Counted from the stretch's first letter, positions 11,001-19,971 are shown. The stretch is 64,000 nucleotides of DNA from JAFEDN01 sp963795715 (GCA_963795715.1 CAWCIY010000002.1:1364001-1428000); one strand, 5' to 3'. Made by a program: numbers and translations. The notes: generated by a model from the sequence alone, not told the origin.

Positions 11001-12809
11001 TAAACGTAGGAAAATCATGGATACGTTAGCAGGAATAGGCCCAGTCCAAGCAATTCCAGTGCTATAGACACTGATATTATAGGCTGGGGAATTGTAGCTA
11101 CCATCATGAACAAACTGAATTTCGCCTTGGGTGATTTGCGATTGGGTGAAATTGATGATTGCTTTACCTGGAGCATTTACTGCCTCAAATTGCCCGTAAG
11201 TCACACTGGCGGGTACAAAAATCAGCGAGGAGTTGTCGTGGTTGCGATCGGTTGCAGCTAAATGCGTCGCATTTAACAATACTTTTTCGCCATTGAAAAG
11301 TGATAATGTATTGTTAATCAAAATCGGAGGCGCATCGCCAAACACCAAGTAACTGCGTCCAGCTTTATTGTTGTAATAGGGCGCGCTGATTATGATATCG
11401 TCGCAGCCATCGCCATTCACATCACCAACACCATGAACGGAATAACCGCATTCACTATTGAGCGATTCACCTTGGAACTTAAAGCCATCCTTGCCATTTA
11501 GGTCGGCCAGTGTGATGAGCCCACCGCCCCCTACTTGACGGCTGCCAAAGACGACATAACTACGATCAATGCCAGATGAGTTCATGTTAGGCGCACCAAT
11601 CACCAAATCAGCATAGCCATCACCATTGAAATCGCCTGCGCCGCTGACTGAAAATCCACTACGAGTTGTATCAGATTCACCTTCGAGTTTAAAGCCATTT
11701 GCACCACTGAGATATTCCAAAGCAATTGTACTATTGCTACCAATATTTGGTGCGCCAAAGATAACGTAACTACGACCAAAATTGTGATAAGGCGCACCGA
11801 TAATAATATCCGTGTAACCATCACCGTTAACGTCATCTGCACTGTCAAGTGATAGACCGCCCAGATCAGTGACTTGTTCGCTAATAATTTTAAATCCATT
11901 GACACCATTCAAAGTGGATAATGGTAACATACCTCCATCTACTCCTTTTTTAGTGCCAAACACTACATAATTATAACTGCCATACTGATCGTTAGGTGCT
12001 CCCACCAAAACATCAGCATATCCATCACCATTAATGTCACCCGAATGACTTACGGCCATTCCGCTATTATCATAATTTTTTTCACCATCAAGTCTAAATC
12101 CATTAATGCCATTAAAAAGACTCGTGAGATACACTAATCCCTTACCACTAACTGCTGAAGCTATCAGGTTTGGACCTCCAAATATGAGATAGCTCCATCC
12201 AGGAACTGCTAAACCCAATGCACCTCCAAATGGAGCGCCAACTAATAAATCAGCGTATTTATCTCCATTAACATCACCTGCACCACTCACCGCAAAACCA
12301 AAAGAACAGCTAGACGCATCGTCATTCACCAATGTAAAGCCATTGCTTCCATTCAGACTTGAGCGCGCTAATATCCCACTGTCGCCTACTGTTGGACTAC
12401 CCAATATCACGTAACTAAGTCCCGCGTAACCATAAAAAGGGGCGCCAATAATAATATCTGCATAATGATCTCCATTGATATCACCTGCATCACTGACTGA
12501 ATAGCCACTTTCACTGGGATACCCGACATCATCGATTTTAAAGCCGTTCGCTCCGTTAAGATCAGAAAGCTCTAAAATTTTTTGACTTCCAATTCTCTGA
12601 TTTCCAAAAATAACATAGCTACGGCCAGTTTTATTATTATGATATGGAGAGCCCAGAATAAAATCCACATAACCATCGCCATTCACATCGCCAGCAGCAT
12701 TGACCGAAAAGCCACTTTGATCATTAGCGGCTTCACCATCCAGTTTAAAACCATTTGCGCCATTTAAATCCATTAAATTAAAAATAACCGGAAATTGTCC
12801 TTGTTTCAT
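8016..12809 (-). CDS. Receptor-like TKL kinase, FG-GAP propeller plus seven CSPG repeats (copy 2)
   Basis: 1597 residues from the ATG at 12809, chosen because AAGGAGGTTCC lies just upstream; the longer frame to 12899 runs into the neighbour. Domain order matches the neighbouring copies: seven FG-GAP blades, seven CSPG repeats, a membrane helix about 1245-1268, and a kinase about 1309-1572 with GSGGSGAV, VAIK, HRDLKSLN, DFG and APE all intact. The tail ends PSYQIHSN. It is the most divergent of the three tandem copies in the last CSPG repeat (TEANLRATHDDG where the other two have TTENLQATHGDG) and in the juxtamembrane region. The 16-bp gap to the next gene and its ribosome site are nearly identical to those of the neighbouring copy, as expected from duplication of a whole gene unit. 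Confidence 0.92.
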   Translation of the reverse strand: MKQGQFPVIFNLMDLNGANGFKLDGEAANDQSGFSVNAAGDVNGDGYVDFILGSPYHNNKTGRSYVIFGNQRIGSQKILELSDLNGANGFKIDDVGYPSESGYSVSDAGDINGDHYADIIIGAPFYGYAGLSYVILGSPTVGDSGILARSSLNGSNGFTLVNDDASSCSFGFAVSGAGDVNGDKYADLLVGAPFGGALGLAVPGWSYLIFGGPNLIASAVSGKGLVYLTSLFNGINGFRLDGEKNYDNSGMAVSHSGDINGDGYADVLVGAPNDQYGSYNYVVFGTKKGVDGGMLPLSTLNGVNGFKIISEQVTDLGGLSLDSADDVNGDGYTDIIIGAPYHNFGRSYVIFGAPNIGSNSTIALEYLSGANGFKLEGESDTTRSGFSVSGAGDFNGDGYADLVIGAPNMNSSGIDRSYVVFGSRQVGGGGLITLADLNGKDGFKFQGESLNSECGYSVHGVGDVNGDGCDDIIISAPYYNNKAGRSYLVFGDAPPILINNTLSLFNGEKVLLNATHLAATDRNHDNSSLIFVPASVTYGQFEAVNAPGKAIINFTQSQITQGEIQFVHDGSYNSPAYNISVYSTGIAWTGPIPANVSMIFLRLDHNQLRIDQGQSVMLTSDNLSAEDSNGFTSTLTFKISGVAQGQFEFSSSPGQAIIEFQQQNISDHVVNFVHDNSVNSPAYKVSVSNGDVTISPQAAIIDFDARPILNNNHLTIDQSEVVTITSSELSATHPGGSDATLSFQISTVQHGNFQWSSAPGKLISVFQQQNITDRLVNFAHDSSLNPPAYVVTVTDGRLSSDPQAAVVDFNQMPTLGNNQLIINQGQTVTLSSDNLSASQASRPPGELIFLISACQQGYFEFTGSPGKTILTFQQQNITSQVVRFVHDNSQTPPAYSVSVSDGHISTPAQAASIDFDIKPVLKNNQLTINQGQAVILTTSNLFASHPGTADSELNFVISTVKQGYFAFINTPNQVIQTFTQQHIIAAQVQFHHDNTPTPPAYQVSVTDGRASSDSQTAKIDFDALPILKNNQLLINQGQTVTITANDLSAVQPGGVESQLSLVINNYEQGYFQLSTSPGNAITRFQQQDITNSRVQFVHDKSVYAPAYQVMVTDGRVSSDYEVARIDFDMLPVLQHNRLSIDQGQTVILTEANLRATHDDGSMDDDLIFLISGCQHGYFSWTNTSTGSIVVFRQHNITTQAVSFIHDDSYSAPSYLVSVTDGRASSDPQAASINFNGSDLPDSGSLSVGALAGIVVSTGVVLLGGIIYKCRQKSTIMKEDNAETKSTEEYKCLPSEPVPIKDLEVKYGELEFTEKDKIGSGGSGAVYRGKYQFNPVAIKKLHAISLSATALEEFKKEAGIMASMRSDFIVQLRGVCTHAPNFCLVMELMPKGSLDQLLKTSSNLPLVVLLRIGLDVIHGLCQLHKRNILHRDLKSLNVLLDDRLRAKISDFGLSKIKSETTSMTSAKILQGTLGWVAPELFEEKSVSTKAADIYAYGMILWELVNKPYRAPFQSLAYAALVGAKLNRGDKQETVPTGCPKEISTLMQSCWRKATKRPTASQIAMSLEKFFKTLPDANTSSAKTISLGSEIPSYQIHSN

Positions 12810-12825
12810 TGGAACCTCCTTAAGG

Positions 12826-15800
12826 TTAATTAGAATGATTCTGATAAGAGGGAATTTCGCTGCCAAGTGATACCGCCTTTGCTGAAGAAGTATTTGCATC
12901 AGGCAGAGTTTTAAAGAACTTCTCTAAACTCACAGCAATTTGGCTGGCCGTAGGACGCTTGGTTGCTTTTCGCCAACAGGATTGCATGATCGTCGAGACT
13001 TCTTTAGGGCAACTAGTGGGAACAGTTTCCTGTTTATCGCCGCGATTCATTTTAGCCGTTAACACCGAAGCGTATGCTAATCCTTGAAAGGGCGTCCGAT
13101 AGGGTTTGGTCATCAGTTCCCACAATATCATGCCGTACGCATAAATGTCCGCTGCTTTCGTCACCACCGGCTTTTCATCAAAAAGTTCCGGCGCTACCCA
13201 TCCAAAAGTGCCTTGTAGGACTTTGGTTGAAGTCATGCTGGTCATTTCTGTGCGGATTTTGGCTAAGCCAAAATCGCTAATTTTAGCACGCAGACGATCA
13301 TCCAATAATACATTTAAACTCTTTAAATCACGATGCAGAATATTTCTTTCATGCAATTGGCAAAGACCATGGATAACATCCAGGCCAATTCGCAGTAATA
13401 CCACTAATGGCAAGTCACTTGAAGTTTTTAATAATTGATCTAAAGACCCTTTGGGCATTAATTCCATCACCAGGCAAAAATTCGGTGTTTGAGTACAGAC
13501 CCCGCGTAACTGAACGATAAAATCAGAGCGCATAGACGCCATAATCCCCGCTTCTTTTTTAAATTCTTCCAACGCCGTTGAGCTTAATGATTGTGCATGT
13601 AATTTTTTAATAGCTACTGGATTAAATCGATATTGACCTCGATACACCGTACCAGATCCACCTGTGCCGATTTTGTCTTTCTCTTTAAATTCCAACTCGC
13701 TGTATTTTATTTCCAGCTTTTCGATAGCAACCGGTTCACAAGGCATCAACTTGTAGTCGCCTATCCCTTCTTCGATTTCGCTGTCATCTTTGAATATGGT
13801 GGTTTTTCTGCGGCATTTGTAAATTATTCCACCTAATAACCCCAATAACACCACACTTGCAGAGGCAATGATTCCAGCCATAGCGCCGATTGATAATCCT
13901 TCTGAACCAGGAGGCAAACCACTGCCGTTAAAGCTGATACTGGATAACTGCGGATCGGTACTGGCGCGGCCATCCGTCACACCAACTTTATACGATGGCG
14001 CTGAATGGCTACCGTCGTGCACAAAACTCACTGCTTGAGTAGAGATATTATTTTGCCGAAACACCACAATGTTTCCGGTCGAGACGTTGGCCCACTTGAA
14101 ATAGCCGTGCTGTAAGGCGCTGATCAGAAAACTCAAATCTCCGTCGGCGCTACCGTCACCGTGCGTCGCTTGCAAATTTTCTGTTGTGAGTATGACGGTT
14201 TGTCCCTGATCAATAGTCAATCGGTTATGTTGTAAAATCGGCAGCGTATCGAAATCAATAATTGCAGATTGATAATTACTGCTCAATCGATCATCCGTTA
14301 CCATCACTTCATAAGCTGGCGGAAATACACTGTTATCATGCACAAACTGCACACGACTGTCGGAGATATTTTTCTGTTGAAAACGAGTCACGGCTTTTCC
14401 CGGCAAATTTGTCAATTGAAAATATCCCTGTTGACAGTTCTGAATCACAAAACTTAATTGACTTTCCACTCCACCCGGTTGCGACGCCGATAAATCATTG
14501 GCCGTGAGTGTGATGGTTTGACCCTGGTTAATCAGCAGCTGATTGTTTTTTAATATTGGGAAGGCATCAAAATCAATTTTAGCGGATTGTGGATCACTGG
14601 CCGCACGGCCATCCGTCGCGCTGACTTGATAAGCCGGCGAGGTTGAACTATTGTCGTGGGTAAACTGCACCTGTGCATCGGTGATATCTTGTTGGGTGAA
14701 TGTTTGAATGGATTGATCCGGCGTCCCAATAAATGCAAAATGGCCTTGTTTAACTACACTGATCACAAAATTCAAATCGTTGTCCGCCGTTCCAGGATGG
14801 CTGGCCAGTAGATTGTTGGATGTCAACGTTACTGTCTGCCCTTGATTAATCATGAGTTGATTATTTTTCAACACCGGCTTGATATCAAAATCAATACTTG
14901 CCGCTTGCGGCTGAGTACTGACACGGCCATCCGAAACACTGACCAAATAAGCCGGAGCAGTGACACTGTTATCATGCACAAAATGAACCACCTTATCCGT
15001 GATGTTTTGTTGCTGGAAAGTCGAGATAGATTTTCCAGGCGATCCTGCATATTCAAAGTAACCCTGCTGGCAAGCACTAATTAAAAAAATCAAATCTCCC
15101 GGTGGCCGGCTAGCTTGACTGGCTGACAAATTATCTGAACTCAAGGTAACCGTTTGACCTTGGTTGATGGTCAACTGATTATTACCCAGCGTCGGCATTT
15201 GATTAAAATCAACGACGGCTGCCTGTGAATCGCTGCTCAGGCGACCGTCGGTCACTGTCACCACATAAGCGGGTGGATTTAAACTGCCGTCATGAGCAAA
15301 ATTAACCAATCGGTCGGTAATATTTTGTTGTTGAAAAACAGTAATCGATTTTCCGGGCGCATTGTTCCATTGAAAATTGCCATGCTGCACCGCGCTGATC
15401 TGAAAACTCAATGCTGAGTCTGAACCGCCGGGATGAGTGGCCGATAATTCATTAGAAGTGATGGTCACTATTTCGCTTTGATCGATGGTTAAGTGATTAT
15501 TATTTAAAATGGGTCGAGCATCAAAATCAACGACGGCCGCTTGAGGCGTGGTCGTCATATCGCCGTTACTCACAGAAACTTTATACGCAGGAGAATTGAT
15601 TGAATTATCATGCACAAAATTAACAACACCATTACTGATGTTCTGTTGTTGAAACTCGGTAATCGCCTGTCCCGGTGAGCTGCTGAATTCAAATTGCCCT
15701 TGAGAAACCCCACTGATTTTAAAAGTGAGCGTGGTGGTAAAACCACTGGAATCTTCCGCACTTAAATTGTCGGAAGTGAGAGCGACGGTTTGTCCTTGAT

Positions 15801-17637
15801 CAATCTTCAGTTGATTATGGTCTAAACGTAAGAACGTCATCGATACGTTAGCAGGGATAGGCCCCGTCCAGGCAATGCCAGTGCTATAAACGCTGATGTT
15901 ATAAGCCGGTGGATTATAGCTGCCATCATGCACAAATTGAATCTCACCTTGAGTGATTTGTGACTGAGTAAAATTAGCTATGACTTTACCAGGCAGATTC
16001 GCTGATTCAAATTGCCCGTAAGTTACGCCGGAAGGGACAAACACCAATGAAGCATTATCATGATTCCGATCGATTGCAGCTAAATAAGTGGCGTTTAACA
16101 ACACCTTTTCGCCACTATAAAGGGATAAAGTATTATTGATCAACTGAGGAGGTACATCGCCGAATATTAAATAACAGCGTCCCGCTTGCTTGTTATAAAA
16201 AGGCGCGCCAATCACGATATCATCGCATCCATCACCATTCACATCTCCAACGCCATGTACTGAATAACCACATCCATCATTGATCATTTCACCATAAAAT
16301 TTAAAACCATTTTGGCCGTTAAGATCAACAAGTGCAATGAGCCCATCGCTGCCTATTTTAGGATTACCAAAAACAACGTAACTCCGACTGACTCCTGTAC
16401 TGGTATTAATAGGTGCAGCAATCAGTAAGTCATCATAACCATCGCCATTGAAATCTCCTGCACCACTCACTGACAACCCACTATAAATTGCATCCGGCTC
16501 ACCATCGATTTTAAAACCATTCGGACCGATGAGACCACCTAAAGCGACAGCACCGCTACTGCCAATATTAGCTGTACCAAAAATGACATAACTACGACCA
16601 ACACCATGATTGGGTGCACCAATGATAATATCACCATGCCCATCTCCATTGACATCTCCTGTGCTATCTAACGAGTAACTACTTCGATCGCCAGACTTCT
16701 CACCAATGATTTTGAAGCCATTGGCGCCATTTATATTGGCTAAAGATAAAACTCCCCCGCTCACCGTCGCTTTAGTACCAAATACAGCATAACCTCGACC
16801 ACCATCGGGGTTATAAGGAGCGCCAATTAAAAAATCAGGGTATCCATCGCCATTGATATCACCTGCGCTACTAAGTGGCAAACCACTCTGATCTCCCCCG
16901 AATTCACCATTCAACATAAATCCAGAAACACCATTCATCAGGTTATTTACGATTGATCCGCTGACTATATTTTTATTGCCAAATACTACAAAACTTTGTC
17001 CATTACTATGGTCTTTCTCCCATGGACCACCGATAATAAAATCAGCATAGCCATCTTTATTGATATCTCCAAGACCACTCACCGCAGCACCAGTATATGA
17101 CGAATCGTCATAAGATTGCATGTGACCAAATAAAAAAAATCCATTACTTCCATTAAGATTGGCAAGTGAAATTAATCCTCCACTACCAACCCCGGGGCCA
17201 CCAAACAAAATACTACTTATTCCCATTGTATAACTATAACTTCCACCTGTTTTTGCGTAAGGATCTCCAACGATTAAATCTACATGACCATCTCCGTTCA
17301 CATCACCAGCACTACTTACTGAATAACCGCTCCAGCCTCCATTGTTATTATAACTTGGACCATCCATGCGAAAACCATTTATACCGTTGAGATCAGTTAG
17401 TACTAAGATTCCTCCATCGACAATCTTCTTTCCACCAAATATCACATAACTTCGTCCAATACCAAGATGCTTTGGCGCACCCATTATGAAATCCGCATAA
17501 CCATCACCATTGACATCACCGGCAGCATTCACTGACCAACCACTTTGATCATTGGCAGCTTCGCCATCCATTTTAAAACCGTTGCCGCCGTTTAAGTCCG
17601 TTAAATTAAAAATGGCTGGAAATTGTCCTTGTTTCAT
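12826..17637 (-). CDS. Receptor-like TKL kinase, FG-GAP propeller plus seven CSPG repeats (copy 3)
   Basis: 1603 residues, starting MKQGQFPAIFNLTDLNG at 17637 behind AAGGAGACTC. It has seven FG-GAP blades, seven CSPG repeats, a membrane helix about 1250-1274 (GIIASASVVLLGLLGGIIY) with a basic KCRRK stop-transfer run, and a kinase about 1315-1578 with GTGGSGTV, VAIK, HRDLKSLN, DFG and APE. The substrate-facing stretch (GLAKIRTEMTSMTS) differs from the GLSKIKSETTSMTS of the other two copies. Several CSPG repeats are identical or nearly so to copy 1 but not to copy 2. It is the first receptor of the run, 42 bases after the MLKL-like kinase stop, so co-transcription from upstream of 19437 is likely. 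No signal peptide is visible. Confidence 0.92.
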   Translation of the reverse strand: MKQGQFPAIFNLTDLNGGNGFKMDGEAANDQSGWSVNAAGDVNGDGYADFIMGAPKHLGIGRSYVIFGGKKIVDGGILVLTDLNGINGFRMDGPSYNNNGGWSGYSVSSAGDVNGDGHVDLIVGDPYAKTGGSYSYTMGISSILFGGPGVGSGGLISLANLNGSNGFFLFGHMQSYDDSSYTGAAVSGLGDINKDGYADFIIGGPWEKDHSNGQSFVVFGNKNIVSGSIVNNLMNGVSGFMLNGEFGGDQSGLPLSSAGDINGDGYPDFLIGAPYNPDGGRGYAVFGTKATVSGGVLSLANINGANGFKIIGEKSGDRSSYSLDSTGDVNGDGHGDIIIGAPNHGVGRSYVIFGTANIGSSGAVALGGLIGPNGFKIDGEPDAIYSGLSVSGAGDFNGDGYDDLLIAAPINTSTGVSRSYVVFGNPKIGSDGLIALVDLNGQNGFKFYGEMINDGCGYSVHGVGDVNGDGCDDIVIGAPFYNKQAGRCYLIFGDVPPQLINNTLSLYSGEKVLLNATYLAAIDRNHDNASLVFVPSGVTYGQFESANLPGKVIANFTQSQITQGEIQFVHDGSYNPPAYNISVYSTGIAWTGPIPANVSMTFLRLDHNQLKIDQGQTVALTSDNLSAEDSSGFTTTLTFKISGVSQGQFEFSSSPGQAITEFQQQNISNGVVNFVHDNSINSPAYKVSVSNGDMTTTPQAAVVDFDARPILNNNHLTIDQSEIVTITSNELSATHPGGSDSALSFQISAVQHGNFQWNNAPGKSITVFQQQNITDRLVNFAHDGSLNPPAYVVTVTDGRLSSDSQAAVVDFNQMPTLGNNQLTINQGQTVTLSSDNLSASQASRPPGDLIFLISACQQGYFEYAGSPGKSISTFQQQNITDKVVHFVHDNSVTAPAYLVSVSDGRVSTQPQAASIDFDIKPVLKNNQLMINQGQTVTLTSNNLLASHPGTADNDLNFVISVVKQGHFAFIGTPDQSIQTFTQQDITDAQVQFTHDNSSTSPAYQVSATDGRAASDPQSAKIDFDAFPILKNNQLLINQGQTITLTANDLSASQPGGVESQLSFVIQNCQQGYFQLTNLPGKAVTRFQQKNISDSRVQFVHDNSVFPPAYEVMVTDDRLSSNYQSAIIDFDTLPILQHNRLTIDQGQTVILTTENLQATHGDGSADGDLSFLISALQHGYFKWANVSTGNIVVFRQNNISTQAVSFVHDGSHSAPSYKVGVTDGRASTDPQLSSISFNGSGLPPGSEGLSIGAMAGIIASASVVLLGLLGGIIYKCRRKTTIFKDDSEIEEGIGDYKLMPCEPVAIEKLEIKYSELEFKEKDKIGTGGSGTVYRGQYRFNPVAIKKLHAQSLSSTALEEFKKEAGIMASMRSDFIVQLRGVCTQTPNFCLVMELMPKGSLDQLLKTSSDLPLVVLLRIGLDVIHGLCQLHERNILHRDLKSLNVLLDDRLRAKISDFGLAKIRTEMTSMTSTKVLQGTFGWVAPELFDEKPVVTKAADIYAYGMILWELMTKPYRTPFQGLAYASVLTAKMNRGDKQETVPTSCPKEVSTIMQSCWRKATKRPTASQIAVSLEKFFKTLPDANTSSAKAVSLGSEIPSYQNHSN

Positions 17638-17679
17638 TTGAGTCTCCTTAAAAATGAATTAAATCCATTATCGCCGTTA

Positions 17680-19437
17680 TCATAATGATAACGACAACTT
17701 TTCCTCCAAACGCTTTGCACGTTTCAAAGCTTCTGGATCGCCGGCTTCAGCCGCACGGCGATACCAAAATAAAGCTTTACGCTGATCCTGAGCGATACCG
17801 TCGCCTTTGTCCAGCATGATCGCCGCATTTTTCATCGCCCGGCAGTGTCCCTGATTGGCCGCTATTAATAAAAATTGGAAAGCTTGGGTTTTATCTTGAG
17901 GAACACCTTTCCCTACTAACATCAACATCGCCAAACTGGTAAACGCTGCCGGATAATTCCATTCGGTGGCTTGACGATAAATCATGGCTGCGGTTTTATA
18001 ATCTTTAATTTCTTCAGCCTGTTTTCCGCGTTGATAATGCACTTTTATAGGATCGAACGATTCAATTTGAGACAAAACTTCGGTTAACGCAGGCCGATCT
18101 TTCGGATTGTGCGACCAGCACGCAGTAATCCCTTGTTTCCATTCCAGCGGAACCTCAGCGCTGATGACTTCGCGTTTTCCTGCTAAAATGTTTTTTGTCT
18201 GCATTTCAATGGCTATATCCGCAAAAGGTTGTTTGGCCGTGAACAACTCCCATAACACCGTACCTAAACTGTAAATATCACATTGCTCAGTCATCTTGGA
18301 TTCGCCAAGTAATTCCGGCGCACACCAGGCTATTGCCGGACTGATTTTATCTAGTGATTGAATGCTATAAGTACGAGTTTGAGTTAGACCAAAATCAGAT
18401 ATTTTGGCGTGATAATCCGCTGTCAACAAAATATTAGCGCCGCGTAAATCACCATGCAGTAGGCCTTTGTTGTGCAAATACTGTAAGCCACGGATAATAT
18501 CAACGGCAATCTGCTTTTGCTGCATGAGCGTGAGCTTATTTTTATTTAAGTAATCCGCCAATGAACCCAGCGATAAATATTCCATCACCAGACAGGCGTG
18601 ACCTTCTTCCAGGCAGGCGCCATAAAATGGCACAATAAATGGACTGCGCAATCGGCTTAAAATCTGCACTTCGCGAACAAATTCCTTACCTTCCTGCCCC
18701 GATAAAGCAGCAGATAACATTTTAATAGCTACGGGCTGGCCTTCCCACTCTCCGGTATAGACGGTAGCGATCGCACCTTCGCCTATCTTTTCTTTCAAAG
18801 TCAATGCAAAAAATGGAATTTCTAGATCTGGAGGTAGAAGCGGCTTTTTCTCTTGATCTTTAGCGGGTAATAACTTCTCTAATTGATGTTTGATTGAATC
18901 CATCTGTCTGGCCATCATACGCTCTCGTTGCTCGAATGCACCTTTAAACGCTTTTAATTCCTGCTGATTTTTTTGATAACACTCCAATATTTTTTTCTGC
19001 TCTGCCTTAAGTTGAGTGGCGTCTGCCTTCTGATCTTTGCTATCCTGTTCATGGTCGGTAATTTGTTTCGCTTGAATGCTTAAATTCAAATCAGCCAAAG
19101 TCCGTTGCAATTCCTCATTTAAGCGGGCGAACTCTTTGGCATTTCGATCACGTTTTAAAGCCTGAATCCACCACTGTTTTTTCTCAGTAAATTCTTGCAC
19201 AAAGATATAACATTCTCTTAGGCTTTGTTCCAGATGTTCAATGCCTCTTTTAAATTGGGGAGTTTCAGGTAATTGTTTTAATTGAGCAATGGCGTCTACA
19301 ATGACTCGAATTCTCCCCGCCAGGCGCTGACACTGTGATCGGTTAGCCTTCACCTGCTGTACACACTGATAAATAGAATCGGCTAATTGATACACTCCCT
19401 TAACCACACTAACCACATTTAATACACCCACCATCAT
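17680..19437 (-). CDS. MLKL-like four-helix/kinase protein with Sel1 repeats
   Basis: 585 residues, start set by AAGGAGAT before the ATG. Residues 1-125 are helical and resemble the N-terminal four-helix bundle of MLKL and the HeLo/RPW8 class: a CQRLAGRIRVIVDAI first-helix core, an FVQEF segment, then EFARLNEELQRTLADL. A charged coiled-coil or brace follows at 130-195. The TKL kinase is at 211-460: GEGAIATV 219-226, VAIK Lys239, HGDLRGAN 328-335 (Arg of HRD replaced by Gly), DFG 348-350, APE 373-375. About three Sel1 repeats close the protein (464-577). The four-helix, brace, kinase order and sizes match vertebrate MLKL, the executioner of necroptosis. The kinase and Sel1 calls are firm; the four-helix assignment is by eye. 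It precedes four receptor-like kinases, so a shared pathway is possible. Confidence 0.88.
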   Translation of the reverse strand: MMVGVLNVVSVVKGVYQLADSIYQCVQQVKANRSQCQRLAGRIRVIVDAIAQLKQLPETPQFKRGIEHLEQSLRECYIFVQEFTEKKQWWIQALKRDRNAKEFARLNEELQRTLADLNLSIQAKQITDHEQDSKDQKADATQLKAEQKKILECYQKNQQELKAFKGAFEQRERMMARQMDSIKHQLEKLLPAKDQEKKPLLPPDLEIPFFALTLKEKIGEGAIATVYTGEWEGQPVAIKMLSAALSGQEGKEFVREVQILSRLRSPFIVPFYGACLEEGHACLVMEYLSLGSLADYLNKNKLTLMQQKQIAVDIIRGLQYLHNKGLLHGDLRGANILLTADYHAKISDFGLTQTRTYSIQSLDKISPAIAWCAPELLGESKMTEQCDIYSLGTVLWELFTAKQPFADIAIEMQTKNILAGKREVISAEVPLEWKQGITACWSHNPKDRPALTEVLSQIESFDPIKVHYQRGKQAEEIKDYKTAAMIYRQATEWNYPAAFTSLAMLMLVGKGVPQDKTQAFQFLLIAANQGHCRAMKNAAIMLDKGDGIAQDQRKALFWYRRAAEAGDPEALKRAKRLEEKLSLSL

Positions 19438-19971
19438 GAGAACGATCTCCTTGATAAAAATCCAAACAGTGTTTCGGCATTAATCCTGCGCCATCGCAAG
19501 CGGCAATAATAGGCTGGAACCTGACAGCCCAATGCCATTAAGTTAAGCTTTTCCATCAAAATACCGCCTTTTTAATTCGTCTTAAAAAGTGCTCTGACCA
19601 ACGACAAGATCGCTTTCGCGGTAAATTTCTATCCGGACGTACTAAGGTTGGACTCATCTTAAAAAGTAAGGCTAATTTCTCCAATACCTCTTCCAATTCC
19701 ATTTTCTTATCATCCAATAGTTCAAACGCTTCTCCTTTATCTTAATAAATTTTATCGTAAATTCAATAGCATAATTCTTAACTTAATGGCATTGGTCAGG
19801 CAACCACCTATATGCTGCGGCACTGGGAAGGACTGACGTAGTTTTTACGACACGCTGGCGCTAAATTCTGAATTGCCTCCGTAGCAAGATCTAGCCCGGA
19901 TAAGCTAGATTAAGATATATTTGCAATGGTCATTGAACTCCAATGATTATAGCGCGGAACAACAGAAAAAG
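19438..19971. other. 534-bp leader region between two minus-strand operons
   Basis: It separates the three-gene membrane operon from the MLKL-like kinase. It contains a possible 48-residue ORF (19556-19702) overlapping a 40-residue frame that ends inside the kinase start codon, and an imperfect inverted repeat near 19887-19909 (ATCTAGC/GCTAGAT). No convincing sigma70 promoter or T-tract terminator was seen. The promoter of the kinase operon probably lies here. Confidence 0.4.
19556..19702 (-). CDS. Possible 48-residue Arg-rich small protein
   Basis: An ATG at 19702 opens a 48-residue frame (MELEEVLEKLALLFKMSPTL then an Arg/Lys-rich C-terminal half). Its TGA overlaps the ATG of a second 40-residue frame that runs into the start codon of the MLKL-like kinase. 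The overlapping stop-start arrangement could couple translation through the leader, but composition alone is weak evidence and no ribosome site with good spacing is present. It may be the remnant of a longer gene. Confidence 0.28.
   Translation of the reverse strand: MELEEVLEKLALLFKMSPTLVRPDRNLPRKRSCRWSEHFLRRIKKAVF

Larger units (their letters stand above)
3191..17637 (-). repeat. Three tandem gene-length repeats, unit about 4.8 kb
   Basis: Starts at 7999, 12809 and 17637 are spaced 4810 and 4828 bases apart. Kinase-coding stretches (for example near 3640-3790, 8440-8620 and 13270-13430), the gene ends and two of the three start regions are almost the same base for base. The variable part is mainly the propeller-coding 5' region. 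This is tandem duplication of a whole receptor gene, with likely later exchange between copies. Confidence 0.85.
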
